DNA of 64,000 nt from Euborellia annulipes (Eukaryota; Arthropoda; Insecta; Dermaptera; Anisolabididae), in NCBI GenBank assembly GCA_023213315.1, contig JAKCPI010006216.1, forward strand, positions 1-64,000. The letters run 5' to 3'. Both the position numbers and the translations under genes were made by a program. The number at the start of each line of letters is the position of its first letter. Positions within the stretch are counted from its first letter, which is position 1. A model generated the notes under the pieces. The model had not been told where the DNA came from and did no database searches. It was given only the letters and a program-made list of their open reading frames with translations. Below, piece after piece: positions 1 to 10,662 of the stretch.

Positions 1-450
1 CTAGAACGCAAAACCAGGGCCTTTCAGGCCCGGTCACTCCGTTTTTTTCTCAATAACTCTCAGAAAAAGCTTCTTATAAATTTCAAGTTTTTAGTATTCC
101 TTCATTTATTCATTACAAATGTATTTTTTAAAGGATTTTTCAAAAAAAAAAAATTTTCGATGCCTTATTTTTTCTTTGAACCACTTTACAAACACAAAGT
201 CACAAGGAGGGCCTCCCAGGCCCTTGGGGTTTCTGGGTATTTAAAACACTTTAAATGACAACCTATTATTTATTATACATTTAAATATTTGAAATTGTCA
301 TGTTCTTTTTTAAATAATAAAATAAATATTGTCAAATTCTTTATAAATTTTGAAAAAATCAAGAAAACTGTCAGTTTCATTTTGACTTTCGTATCTCAAA
401 GCTTCTCTATATTTTTGAGATTATATCTTCTGATAACATTCAAGAATGCT

Positions 451-647
451 TTTACTTTCTCTTACTTATATATGTAATTATATAAAAAGTATTGGATTCA
501 TGTCAAAAATTCAATGTCGAGATTTTGATGGATATACACGTTTTGAGGTCCCCTGAGTCCAAAAAAGTTGTTTTTGCAACATGGTCTGTCTGTGTGTCTG
601 TGAACAAAATATATAAAGAATGAAAAGAGCTAGGATATTGAAATGTT
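451..647 (-). repeat. repeat family A, 3' fragment
   Basis: The segment starts with TTTACTTTCTCTTAC and contains ATTCATGTCAAAAATTC, then GTTTTGAGGTCCCCTGA, and ends in a CTGTCTGTGTG tract and CTTTTC-type text. This is the 3' third of family A read on the minus strand (see the copy at 49208). It is inserted in the piggyBac-like element. Confidence 0.75.
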
Positions 648-861
648 ATCGAAGATAAAGAGATAAAGAGTATTAAAAAAAAAAAAAAATACAGTATAGG
701 GGATCACATTAGTGAAGAAAACAATGAAAATTCAAGCAATGAAAATATTGATAAGAAAAAAATATTTCTATTATTTTCGTAAATTTACACCTGACTCATA
801 ATTCCTGTTTCAATACTCCATGATTTATTGGAAAAAATAGTTTAGAAAAAATAAAAAATGT

Positions 862-1432
862 ATTCCAGCTGAATTTTTACCTATTAGAAAAAAAATACCA
901 CTTTTTGGATTTACTCTCAAATTTGCGCTTGTCTCTTATGTGCCTAAGAAAAGGAAGTCTATTCTACTCTTGTCGAGTATACATCATTCAGACATTGCTA
1001 TTTTTTATGAACATGCCAAAAAACCAGAAATTATTATTTATTATAATCAACCGAAAGGAGCAGTAGATATTTTGGATAAAATGACAGACACACATACGAT
1101 AGTATAGCCTAGCTGCAAAAAGAAAAACAAATCATTGGCTGTTGGCCGTTTTTGAAAACTTGTATTGGGGTATGTGCAATTGCATCAATGATCATTTATT
1201 TTAATTTAAAACACAAATCTCATGTTAATTTCCAAAAAATAACCTCGGAAGAAAGTTTTTGGTTGAATTGAGCGAGGAATTAATTTGCGATCACATAAAA
1301 ATAAGATCTATACAAGGACTACAGAAATCAATTAGAATGGTAATTGAGGAAGTACCCCCTCAACATCAAAATAAAATTTTGATCTTTAAAAACCTACAAG
1401 AGGAAGATGTTATTTGTGTTCAACTAAAATAA
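862..1432 (+). pseudogene. piggyBac-type transposase, C-terminal part, frameshifted relic
   Basis: The relic encodes the C-terminal part of a cut-and-paste DNA transposase. In frame 1 (862-1104) it reads residues like LFGF, LVSYVPKKRKSILLLSS, IHHSD, then YYNQPKGAVDILDKM. This matches the conserved piggyBac run (YVPKK, LLS-MHH, KKPEII-YN--KGGVDTLDKM) that includes a catalytic aspartate. A TAG stop at 1105 ends that frame. Homology resumes in frame 2 at 1121 with RKTNHWLLAVFENLYWG, equivalent to the family's RKT-RWPLA-F motif. After an in-frame stop it continues with KFLVELSEELICDHIKIRS and ends at a natural stop, 1430-1432. The N-terminal half and the other catalytic aspartates are missing or too decayed to read, so it cannot be active. 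The family call is from motif recognition and is fairly sure. Confidence 0.85.
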
Positions 1433-1714
1433 ACAGAAAACAAAAATAACAAGTCTGCTGTAAAGGAAATATTTGAAATGGTCATTGTACTAAAAAAATT
1501 ATATGTAAAAGATGTTTTTAAAATAAAAACTTTAAAATTATGAATAAAATATTGATAACTTATTTATTTTTATAAATTTTAAAATAAATTAATGAAAAAA
1601 AATTGATATAATTATTCAAAAATGTGTTGAAAAACCTATTAAACATATAGTGGGCCTGAGAGGCCCTCCTTGTGACTATGCGTTTCAAAAAAAGCTTGTG
1701 CGTTCTAGCGGTCA

Positions 1715-2017
1715 GGTAGGGATTTCCCCTATTGGGCTTGCCTCCTCGGGACCCATGAGGTCCAGATGTATACGCTGGGTGATTCCAAGTAATTTCTAGA
1801 CGTGAAATTTTTATTTTTATATTTGGATTTCCCGTTTAGGTCCCACACAGAACCCAATTGGGAGAAACTGACTATAAGTTATTTTATTTTTCCTGGGGAT
1901 TTCCCGATTGGGTTCTAATTGGGCCCTTATAGGGATTTCCCTATTGGGCATGCCTCCTTGGGACCCTATGAGGTCAGATGTATACTCTGGGCGTTCCCAA
2001 AGCAATTTCTAGTCGGG
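1715..2017. repeat. Two ~88-bp direct repeats with four kappaB-like GGGATTTCCC sites
   Basis: The blocks at 1717-1803 and 1931-2017 share TAGGGATTTCCC, CTATTGGGC, TGCCTCC, GGGACC, ATGAGGTC, AGATGTATAC and AATTTCTAG, so one unit is duplicated with a 215-bp offset. GGGATTTCCC, a palindrome fitting the Rel/NF-kappaB consensus GGGRNWYYCC, occurs at 1719-1728, 1896-1905 and 1932-1941. A near match (TGGATTTCCC) lies at 1824-1833. Regulatory activity is inference only. Confidence 0.55.
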
Positions 2018-2322
2018 TAATTCATGGCGTCCTATTATACAAGAAATTCTAAATTCTAAGGAAGGGAACAACTAATTAAAAAACTTTCAATCACTATTGT
2101 TTTGTTAGATAAACCACTTGGAAAATCTAAAATTAGTAACTAAATGTAATTTCATGGTTGGTAGATTTCAATATTTAAATTGAACTTTGTTAGGCCTACT
2201 TTAAAATTGGGTTTGCGCATAAGTTTTTTTTTTTTTTATTGTTTTTTATTTTATTCCGCCCCTTTAGCAAGTGACCATTGGGTTGAACATAAGTTGTGAA
2301 TTTTATTTATTATTGTTAAATT

Positions 2323-2424
2323 TGGTAGAAAATAAAGAGAAGTGCAGTTAGGGATCGAAACGTCAGCGTGAGGCTGAGAATAATAAAAAGACAGCACCAC
2401 TGTCGTTCTTTTTATTTTCTACCA
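2323..2424 (+). mobile_element. Penelope-like pseudo-LTR fragment with inverted flanks
   Basis: The segment contains GGGATCGAAACGTCAGCG, the CGAAACGT motif typical of pseudo-LTRs of Penelope-like elements, followed by AATAAAAAGACA. It is bounded by TGGTAGAAAATAAAGAGAAG on the left and an imperfect inverse, CTTTTTATTTTCTACCA, on the right. The whole segment can therefore fold back, like the loci at 10505 and 55792. The element type is inferred from the motif; no reverse transcriptase is present. Confidence 0.5.
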
Positions 2425-2529
2425 ATATTATTAAAAGCTATAATTTTTGAAATACTAATTAAATTTGGTTTTTAAGAAATAGGCTACATTAAATATCCTG
2501 AATAGGCACCTATATCATTGTTATCAACA

Positions 2530-2660
2530 ACCTTTTAGACCCCGAGCAATCAGCGTGTGGAACGCCCCCCGGTTGCCATCGGTACAATGTATATGAAAAT
2601 TTATATAATAAATAAATAACCCTAAATGGCCTCTGTAGCCGAAAAGGGTTAAAAAAAAAA
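2530..2660 (+). repeat. Possible degenerate second SINE-like repeat
   Basis: CCCTAAATGGCCTCTGTAGC followed by CGAAAAGGG and a poly-A run resembles the 3' body of the tRNA-derived SINE (TTAAATGGCCTAAGTTGCCG, AAAAGAC). A similar tail (TTAAATGGCCGAAGCAGCT) occurs at about 5067-5086. Too short to class. Confidence 0.3.
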
Positions 2661-2754
2661 AACCTTTTTATTTGAAATTTGATGCTTTCAAAATTATTAT
2701 CAATTAAAAACTCATAATTTCTGATAAACTGTGGTGTTTATTTGTATAATGCAC

Positions 2755-2962
2755 AGTCAGTTTCACTATTAATCGCCACCCCTAGAGAATAGAGCCGTGA
2801 AGTTAGACAACCAGATCGCTTAGCTGACGTAATTGTTGTCTCTCAAAAAACAGTATTTCCAGTGCAATATTAAAAAAAGTTTATTTATTTTATAAGCACT
2901 CTGGTTGTCAAACTTAACGACTCTATTCTCTCTAGGAGTGGCGGTTAATATTAAAACTGACT
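2755..2962. mobile_element. Hairpin MITE with ~60-bp inverted arms
   Basis: The left arm starts AGTCAGTTTCACTATTAATC and runs through CGCCACCCCTAGAGAATAGA to GACAACCAGA near 2815. The right arm starts TCTGGTTGTC (near 2899) and mirrors it with a few mismatches, ending AAACTGACT at 2962. An ~85-bp unpaired middle separates them. No ORF and no clear target duplication. Superfamily unknown. Confidence 0.75.
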
Positions 2963-2993
2963 TTTACATAACGACTATTCATTTTGTTCCCTT

Positions 2994-3246
2994 GTAAAAA
3001 TGATTAAAAATGATGGAGGGATCCACACGCCTGCAGCAGGTCTGCTTAGTGGGGGGGATACTGCATTTAGGGACACACAGGGATACACACACCCGCACCA
3101 GGCACACATATTTTTCTTCTGATCACTTTCAATCTACTGTGTGTGTTCCTAGTGTGGGCGTGTATTTCCCTGTGTGTCCCTAAAGGTTCACTATGCAGAC
3201 CTACTGCGGGCGTGTGGATCCCTCGATCATTTTTAATCATTTTTAC
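2994..3246. mobile_element. Hairpin MITE with ~110-bp inverted arms
   Basis: The arms start GTAAAAATGATTAAAAATGA at the left and end with its inverse at 3246. They share GAGGGATCCACACGCC, GCAGGTCTGC, TTAGGGACACACAGGGA and ACACACCCGCAC with a few mismatches, around a centre of about 30 bases. Nearly the whole 253 bp can fold into one stem. It lies only 31 bp from the preceding hairpin MITE. No coding capacity. Confidence 0.8.
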
Positions 3247-3489
3247 TTACAGAATGAAGACTCTAGACATAAGACTCTTGTGATTATATCTGAATTAGGC
3301 TAAAACAGAACGACACAAAAGATATGTAGCCTATCTTATACAAATACTTTCTCTAAAAAAAATATAAATTTTATTTTTTCTTTTACAAAGTGTGAAAAAT
3401 ACATCAAATTTATTTATTTTTATTTGGATTTCATAATATTTTTTAAAATTTTATGGTTATTTTTTAATTTTTTATTTTTTACCTAATTA

Positions 3490-4180
3490 AAAAATAGTTC
3501 ATTTCTATCTCCGGCGTCTGTGGAAACCAAAACGGCCGAACAGTTGTTTGGTTGGTTTCTTAATAAAACATTTTTGGGATAATAAGGTTTTTTTTTGTAA
3601 TAATAATAATAAATAATAATATTGAGATTAATAGTATTTTTTTTTTTTAATAAAAAGTGAAATAATATATTTTACAAAAAAAAAATTTAAATTATAATTT
3701 TTATTAATTAAATATTATTTTTTTATTAATTATATAAATATTTTTATTTCTAATTAAGTAAATATAATTTTATTTAAAAATAAAATGATTTATTGAATTT
3801 ATTTTTATTTAAAATATATTGGAAGGAATATAGTAACATTCAAGTAAAAGCATTGTTAACATCAGCGACATACTTTATACCAAATAAAAGAAGTAAGAGT
3901 AAGTCAAGTTATAGTCGGTTGGATAGAACTCGAGTCAGTAAACACAAGTTAGGACCCGGTATCATCGCACCTTATTTCATATATCTTAACGTTTCTTTTT
4001 TTTGGTCATTATTTTTTTAAAAATTCACTTTTTCAATTAGTGAATTTTTCATATTAATAATTTTTACTAATTGAAAAAGTGGATATCCACTATTTAAGGG
4101 TGGTCTAATTTGCACATCTTAAAAAAGTGACTATTCACTAAGAATTAATAGTTTTTTTAAAAATTGTTTTTTAAGAGGTA
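3490..4180 (+). repeat. Dispersed ~0.7-kb repeat D, copy 1
   Basis: It is strongly similar in the same orientation to 63165-63840. Shared stretches include TTCTTAATAAA-CATTTTTGG, GGAAGGAATATAGTAACATT, CATTGTTAACATCAGCGACA, AACTCGAGTCAGTAAACACA, AAGTGGATATCCACTATTTA and GCACATCTTAAAAAAG. The copy at the right edge keeps inverted ends that are decayed here. The short open frame at 3793-4020 lies wholly in the repeat and is not a gene. Confidence 0.85.
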
Positions 4181-5107
4181 AGCCAAAGTTTACTAGAAAT
4201 TATGAGTTTTTAATTAAACCTTTTATTATTATTTTTTTATATCCCTGTTTTAATTTATTTTGAAAATTTTCTCTTCCAACTTTTGTATTATATAGATAAG
4301 AAATAAAATTTCTAGAATATTTTCTCAATTTAATTAACTAATAAAAATTCACATCCTTTAATTGCCCCTTAGAGAAATCTTATTTAGTTTAGAAAGATAA
4401 AAATTAGAATAGAAAAGTTTCTAAGTCATAACAGATGTTTAATATTATTCTTTTTTTTTTTATCATTCATTTATTTCCTCTCTCTTTCAATTCATTTTGT
4501 TTTACAATTTAAAGTATAAAAACAACTCTGAACAACAATTTCAAATACAAAATGTCTGATTATAAGCAAAAGTAATCGTTGATTTTAGTTCTTATCAATT
4601 TTACACAAAATAAATGGAATTTATACTGATAGCAAGCGCGCTAAAAGAGTAAAAGTTGTTTCAAGTAGAACTTAAATTAATGGGAAACTCGAAGATAATA
4701 ATTTTTAGTAATTGCTAAAGTTAAACGAATCAATAATTGGAGAATATAATAGGATGTAAGTACGGTATGTGTGAACAACTTTTGAAAAAATAAAAAAAAT
4801 TGTTAATTAAATTAAATAAAAAATAAGCAACGAAATAACAAAACTTTCCAGCTTTTTTTTAAATAGAGCTAACTAAATTCCACCTTCCTGGCAGAAGAGA
4901 AGAATAGCCCCCCAATATGTTTGTTTACAAGCAGCCCTAAATCCCTGAATTGGTGGCGTAGATGAAGAAAGTTGTTTAACGCACCCCGAAAGCCAGCGTT
5001 ACATTAATAGTGTATTTTCTCAACAATATTCTAATGTATATTTTTGTAAATAAATAAATAATGAAAGTTAAATGGCCGAAGCAGCTAAATTTTATTAAAA
5101 AAGCAAA
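4181..5107. other. AT-rich spacer, no recognisable gene
   Basis: Homopolymer-rich DNA with frequent stops in all frames. A GC-raised patch at about 4875-5010 contains a possible SINE-like fragment (GGTGGCGTAGATGAAG, then TTAAATGGCCGAAGCAGCT near 5070) too degraded to name. Confidence 0.5.
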
Positions 5108-5352
5108 CGTATGGGGTCGTAGGACCCCCCGGCAGGAACGAAGTTCCTCACGGTACGGTATTTAGAAGAAAATAAAGAAAAGAAGGTGGGCGTGGCCTCA
5201 CCAAGACTTCGGCTAATTTCGCCTTTCTCCGCCGTCGCTCGACCGCATATCTCTTAGGAACGCATTTTTGTTAGGAAGGCGTTTTTGTTGCGTTACATTT
5301 TCTCCCAATTCACCCTGCGTAAGCCGCTTAAAAGAACTTCGTTCCAACAAAT
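5108..5352. repeat. Dispersed repeat E, copy 1, with GGAACGAAGTTC ends
   Basis: 5205-5352 matches 9095-9240: both read CGGCTAATYTCG, CCGYCGTCGCTCG, GGAACGCATTTTTGTTA, GTTACATTTTCTCCCA, GTAAGCCGC and AAGAACTTCGTTCCAA. The inverse GGAACGAAGTTCCT stands at about 5137, so the unit may have short inverted ends. The 75-codon minus-strand frame across it is non-coding. Confidence 0.65.
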
Positions 5353-5363
5353 ACCAAGTCATT

Positions 5364-5388
5364 ACGGATCTTAGGCCATATAGACTTT
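5364..5388 (-). repeat. SINE body fragment
   Basis: CGGATCTTAGGCCATATAGA followed by CTTT is the inverse of the SINE body core (GTCTTATATGGCCTAAGTTG, CCG). Only this core remains. Confidence 0.5.
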
Positions 5389-5475
5389 GAACACTACACA
5401 ATCTATATTCATTACGATATATATTGACAAAAAAAGCCAAGGGATATGAGTTTAGACTCTAGCCTGGACGATGAA

Positions 5476-5515
5476 TTGGTACCAAATGGTGTAAATAAAA
5501 ATGCCTGGTTGAGAA
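5476..5515 (+). repeat. SINE fragment starting at the internal palindrome
   Basis: TTGGTACCAAATGGTGTAAA followed by TAAAAATGCCTGG matches the SINE from its central palindrome onward. The 5' boundary is at the palindrome, as in other body-only copies. Confidence 0.6.
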
Positions 5516-5519
5516 AAAA

Positions 5520-7190
5520 TGCATGTATCACTGGTTCCAGGGAAGGAGATAAACGGCTCTTGAGTTTGAAAATATTAGGTCAAGGAAAAGCTGAAAAATC
5601 ATAGTTCAATAGATATAAGCAAATTAAAAAGCTACACATACCCAAAGGAGATTTTTTTGCATTTCTCTGGTTCTTTTTACCAGAAACATAAAAATATTTC
5701 AAGGAAGGTTTAAAAGATTAACATAGTGAAAGTATTAACCTAGATAATTCCTATTGACCATTTAAATCAATTTTAATTTAATTTGGGCAGAGCTTAATAA
5801 TAAATCCTTGAGTAAACAACTAACGAGAGATGACCACCAAGATCACCAACAAAGAAAGCACATAATTATTTTCATCAGAATGTTTACTATAGAATGCGAG
5901 AGGTATTTTTTTTTTTTATAAAAATTTTCATATCAATATCAAATAACAAAACGATATTTAAAAAATATCCTCTGTTAACTTCATGGTTTGATATAAATAC
6001 AAAAGGAAATATATAGAATATATTAATTTCAAAAACCCAAGAAAGGACTCTCAACATTTGTTTGTTTGATCGAGAATTTGTTTAAATATTGAGCGATTAA
6101 ATTCAATAATGTTTCGCCCTAAATTTCTATCAAGTTGACACTTTTCAAGGGCTAATACCTGACAAAAAATTTTTTCTCTCAAAAATAACATCATCTTATC
6201 CTTATGACTTGAAATGCGGACGTTTTAAAAAGTTAGTGTTTATTTTTTAAATCATTTAAAAAGAACAAAAAATAAAAAATATGCTAGGCTATATAAAAAG
6301 TCAATGGAGCAATTAGAGCTCCCATTCTATCAAATAAACCCCTAGTCACCAAAGTAAACTTCTTTAATGAAAATTTATAGTATTGTCCCCTTCTGGGATC
6401 TTTTAACTTCTGGGAAGTTAGAAGATAATTTCGATCCCTAAGGATTTTTTTCACTAATCAAAAATCGATGAAATTTTTGTCTTTTAGATATTATATCTGT
6501 GTTCACCAGGTGGGAGCCTCAAAATAATTATAGGTAATCAATAATTCAACCTTTTATTTCGCTATTCATATATATTTTGGGTTTAAAATTTCGTTAATAG
6601 CTTTAAAGAAAAGACAATTTCTTTAAAGAAATCTATATAATACACTGTATATTGTTTAGTTGATTTTATTTTCTTGGTGGTCTCTTGCTATCATCATTTT
6701 TCATTTTAGACAAAAAAAAATATAATTTCCAAAGATTGAGAGGGTTTATAATGGAACTAATGTTCCTTGAACGATTTATACCGACTTGATAAAAATAAAA
6801 ATCATTAATAAATATTATGTTATTATAGAAAATAATGGCCATCTATTGACCTGTTTACATAGGTTATTAAAGTTTTAATTAAGTGATTAAAATAAAATTG
6901 GAGATTCTTTTGTTGCTTTTATTAAAATATTAAAAGAACGGAAACACTTTATCGACTTTCCAAAAGAAATGAGCTATTTAAATTGTAATGATCGAAAACG
7001 ACAAAGGTTTTCTCGGGAAGGACGCTTTTGTGGGTTTTTGTAAATAAGGCATTTATTATTTATTATAAGAAATATTTTTGACAATTTTTTTTTTTAATTT
7101 TTGAAAATTTGACTTGCTTGGGTAAATAAATTCTCCAAAAAATAAATTAAGTAATCACTGTTATTGGTCGCTTAAAAGATTGTAGACCTG
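5520..7190. other. AT-rich spacer
   Basis: No repeat family, RNA gene or coding stretch recognised. There is a local dyad around 6385-6430 (TTCTGGGATCTTTTAACTTC and partly inverted text) and scattered poly-A/T runs. Confidence 0.5.
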
Positions 7191-7193
7191 CAG

Positions 7194-7245
7194 TGCATAA
7201 ATTTGTTCATTTTGCTTAAGGACGCTAATCAAACAAATTTATGCA
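7194..7245. repeat. Perfect 14-bp inverted repeat
   Basis: TGCATAAATTTGTT (7194-7207) is exactly inverted as AACAAATTTATGCA (7232-7245) around a 24-base loop. Function unknown; could be a tiny MITE or a chance dyad. Confidence 0.6.
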
Positions 7246-7986
7246 ATGCAAAGTTTATTATTTCAGCATTTATGACAAAACTACTTATTCAAGAAGTCTA
7301 TGATATTCTTCAAAATTCTTAAAAAACGCAACACAAAGAATATCAACAGACCCGTTGCACGGTCTAACGTTTAAATGCAAGGGCTAAGGCTGGTACAAAT
7401 GAAGTGGAGGAATAAATGGCAATCTTTGCTGTCAGAGCTGTATGTGAGTGAAATATTTTTTCTTTTATTAATAATAAATATCTTTTTTTTTTTTTTTTTT
7501 TTGTGGAAGTGCTAACTATTTTTTATTACCTATTTCCAATTCATTGTGTTTATATATTTATCTCTCTGCTCATCATTTATCTCAATTTGGTTTTTCAGCC
7601 GGACTTTTTCCCATTAACCTAATCTCTATTCTATATAAAAATATTCCAGTTAATGAAACTTTTTCACTCTCCAATAAAGCGCTTTTACGTATACATCATT
7701 AAGGAGGAATATTTCGGACGAGCCTCTCTGTTTTCAAATTCACCATATAAAATAAAAGATTTTAATTAAATTAATTTATTAAATGAAAAATTATGCTATA
7801 TATTTACTTGAGGGATATATATTTAAAAGTTGAATTAATTTGAATTAAAGGGAAATATTATTTTCAATATTAATTTTTGATAATTTAGTATTTTTTATTT
7901 CTTTCACTTATTAGAGTCATTTAAAACTTATAAATATTGCTTTTTTTTAGTATAATTAATTAAAAATTTTTTTTTATACTGTAGCT

Positions 7987-8229
7987 CAGGTGTTCCCTAA
8001 CCGTGCGCCCTGGGGCGCCGCGACTGTTCTCTTGGGGGGCCGTGAAGATTTTTTAAATATTGCAAAAAAAAAAAATAGTATTCGCCTTTATTTTTTTGCT
8101 ATTAGTCGAAAAATTTAAGTTAGGAGTTTTAACATAAAGTTTGCCATGAAATTTGACATGGGGCGCCGCGGAAAAATTCTAATATTATATATTAAGGGCG
8201 CCGGGAACTGAAAAAGTTTGGGAACCCTG
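7987..8229. mobile_element. hAT MITE, family 1, copy 1 (8-bp target duplication)
   Basis: The ends read CAGGTGTTCCCTAACC and, inverted, CAGGGTTCCCAAACTTTTTC. Both sides carry the 8-bp direct repeat CTGTAGCT (7979-7986 and 8230-8237). The inside has GGGGCGCCGCG motifs and AATAGTATTCGCCTTTATTT, shared with the copy at 20192. An 8-bp duplication with CAGGG-type ends is diagnostic of hAT. No transposase, so it must have been mobilised in trans. Confidence 0.88.
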
Positions 8230-8239
8230 CTGTAGCTCG

Positions 8240-9055
8240 TTTTAATTTAGGCATATTGTATTATAACTTGTAAAATTAAAACTTAAGAATTGTTTCATTG
8301 AAGTATATGGGGCATAAACAAGTAGTGTCTATCAAGAAATTTACATAATCATCCCAAAATTTTCGGACCGTTGTTAAAATAACCAGCTTAAGCATAAATA
8401 AAAGAAAGCAAAGTAGTCTTTTCGAGAATGCTTTATTCATATTTTTTTATCAAAGGAATTATTAAATAACTCATTTTAATTAGATAACAAATTATCAATT
8501 TTATGCACCCTTATTGGAAAGTTAAATATTTTTTTATTTTATTTTAAACAAGCAAATTAAAATATAATTGGTTGGAAGAGTAAACGTTTCTTTTATTTTT
8601 TTTTATTAATGATTAAATAATATTATTCATATTATATTTGTCTCTATTTGGATTTCCTTATAAAAAATTAGCGAGAGGACAGAAAGAGAAAGAGAAGGAG
8701 AGCTAAATTCCTCTATCTCAATTCTTTAACTTTTCCCTTTTTCCTTTGACAAAAAACTTTCTTCTTTCTCCCTTTTGCTCATCATATTAACATTTTCTGC
8801 TTTTTTTTTTTGATACAATAAAACGACCCAATGAACTTCAAAAGATTAATAAAAAGGTTCAAATAAATCCTACTTGATGTAATTTTTTTTTTATAAGAAT
8901 AAAAAAAATTTTAATTCGAAAATATTAAAAAAAAAAGTTGTATAAAATCATAGGATGCTGGTAAGAGTACATAATGTCTCAATGGAACTATAACAAGAAC
9001 ATTTTGAATGATATTAATTAATAACGATGAAACAAAAAATTTTTGATAGAGAAAT
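8240..9055. other. AT-rich spacer with adjoining purine and pyrimidine tracts
   Basis: No gene seen. 8676-8702 is almost all purine (GAGAGGACAGAAAGAGAAAG) and 8709-8780 almost all pyrimidine (TTTTCCCTTTTTCCTTTG and CTTTCTTCTTTCTCCC). Confidence 0.5.
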
Positions 9056-9240
9056 GGGGTGTGGTGGCCTGGCGCAAAAGATAGCAATCCAATGCCCCTG
9101 AAAGTTCGGCTAATCTCGTCTTCCTCCGCTGTCGCTCGGGCTGGGAACGCGTTTTTGTTAGGAACGCATTTTTGTTACGTTACATTTTCTCCCATTTCAC
9201 TCTGTGTAAGCCGCGTTAAAGAACTTCGTTCCAAAAAATA
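9056..9240. repeat. Dispersed repeat E, copy 2
   Basis: Partner of the copy at 5108, same orientation, from CGGCTAATCTCGTC to AAGAACTTCGTTCC. It contains a short internal duplication (GGAACGCGTTTTTGTTA and GGAACGCATTTTTGTTA). The 64-codon frame here follows the repeat and is not a gene. Confidence 0.65.
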
Positions 9241-9249
9241 TTTTTACTT

Positions 9250-10500
9250 GTAAATTTACGTTTTATTTTTCGTGAAATTTGGTTAGGTTGAACCCTGATC
9301 GAAAGTACGGCCCTCTCATGGCATGGGTTATTATAAATGTTAATTATATCTTTTCAGATTCTTAATTTTATTTAAATTATATAAATATAAATTTTTACTC
9401 TCACAAAAAAATATTACTTGATTTCATCTGAATATAAAAATATCCTTCCAATAATTAAATTTGTTCTCATTTAATTATAGTCGTATTTTTTTTAAATGGA
9501 TTTATGAAATATCGCCTTGACCTTTGAATGCATGATAGGCTCTATATTAATTACCTCAAGCCCTTCAAGATACGACAAGAAAATAGCACCTTATTTAACA
9601 CATTTATCTCTAAACTACTCTATTATTATAACACCTTTAAAATTTATATTTCTCAATCCACGACGATAAAATAATCTTTAGGAAATTAATATTTTTATTA
9701 CCATGACTCATTTCAAATATATAAAAGCACATTTAGAATTTATCTCGAGTTCATTCTTGAAGGGCCAAAAAAGAGCCTGGTCCAAAGGGCTCTAGTTAAT
9801 TAAATATTAAATTGTATCTAAAAGCCTTATGGTGTATAAAGTTATCATAAAATGAAAGTGGGCATAAATTTTAATAATTCGTTATTATATCATACATCCT
9901 AATGTATATAAATATAGCCCACATCTATAAGATAATAATAGAAATATAAAGGAAACATCTGAAAGACATTTCAATTAGATTTAGAAGCTATCTGTTGTTC
10001 TTTCCTTAAAGGACTATCTCTGTATTTAAAGAATGATTTACATTTGTTTGTGAGAATATATATTCTGTCCTTTTCGTCTTTTAACCACAAAATCTCATTA
10101 AACACAAAATACAATTTATTTATGATTAAACATATTTCAACGCCATCTTTTTCATTCATTTATCTATCCATTTTAGAAAATTACATTTTCAAAATTTATT
10201 CCACCTCCTTTCTAATTCCCATTCACCCCTTGAGCTTTAGGTTCTTAATATAATTATCAATTTTTTTTTTTATTTTAAAAATCTAATTTTTACTCTCACA
10301 AAAAAGATTCTCATAAAAAGAATTATAAAAAGATAATAAATTAATCCTACGAATAATTTAATTCGTACCATAAACCTACGTATTTTTAAAATATTGTAGA
10401 TTTTTGGAGAAGAAACAATTTTTAATAGAACAAAAATTTTAATGCAATCAATTTAGAAAAATATTTTACCTTCCTAGATGCTAGTCTAAGCCAATGGAGG
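9250..10500. other. AT-rich spacer, no feature recognised
   Basis: Two short overlapping opposite frames near 9971-10253 are within chance length for this composition, with no motif. Nothing else supported. Confidence 0.5.
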
Positions 10501-10504
10501 GAGG

Positions 10505-10564
10505 TTGTAAAAATTACAACGTTTCGGCCACAGAATGAGTGGCCGAAAGTTGTAATTTTTACAA
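10505..10564. mobile_element. Inverted Penelope-like pseudo-LTR core
   Basis: TTGTAAAAATTACAAC is inverted exactly at 10549-10564. Inside it, GTTTCGGCCAC faces GTGGCCGAAA across a 7-base loop. The motif GTTTCGGCC is the inverse of GGCCGAAAC, seen in Penelope-like pseudo-LTRs. The whole 60 bp is a snapback similar in plan to 55792-56100. Assignment to Penelope-like elements is inference. Confidence 0.5.
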
Positions 10565-10662
10565 ATAAACCACAGTTAAACCGAAAATCTAATTCTTTTA
10601 CTAATGATAACAACTGTGAAAGCCTAAATTCCAAAATATTTTAGCAATAATTTGGCGATTTA

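Larger units (their letters stand above)
1..1708 (+). mobile_element. piggyBac-like DNA transposon, decayed; left end at window edge
   Basis: The window opens with CTAGAACGC and its exact reverse complement GCGTTCTAG ends at 1708. Both ends carry nearby GGGCCT...AGGCCC-type subterminal motifs (about 17-32, 205-225 and 1650-1665), and the tract AAGTCACAAGGAGGGCCT near 197 reappears inverted near 1662. Between them lies a piggyBac transposase relic. piggyBac ends usually read CCY..., so the true left end may lie a few bases outside the window. No TTAA target site is visible on the right. The element was itself invaded by a fragment of repeat family A (about 451-647). Confidence 0.7.

Noticed and set aside
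7375..7440. ATG-initiated reading frame (MQGLRLVQMKWRNKWQSL) ending at a GTGAGT donor-like site
   Set aside because: Short, no supporting acceptor or second exon nearby, no known motif.
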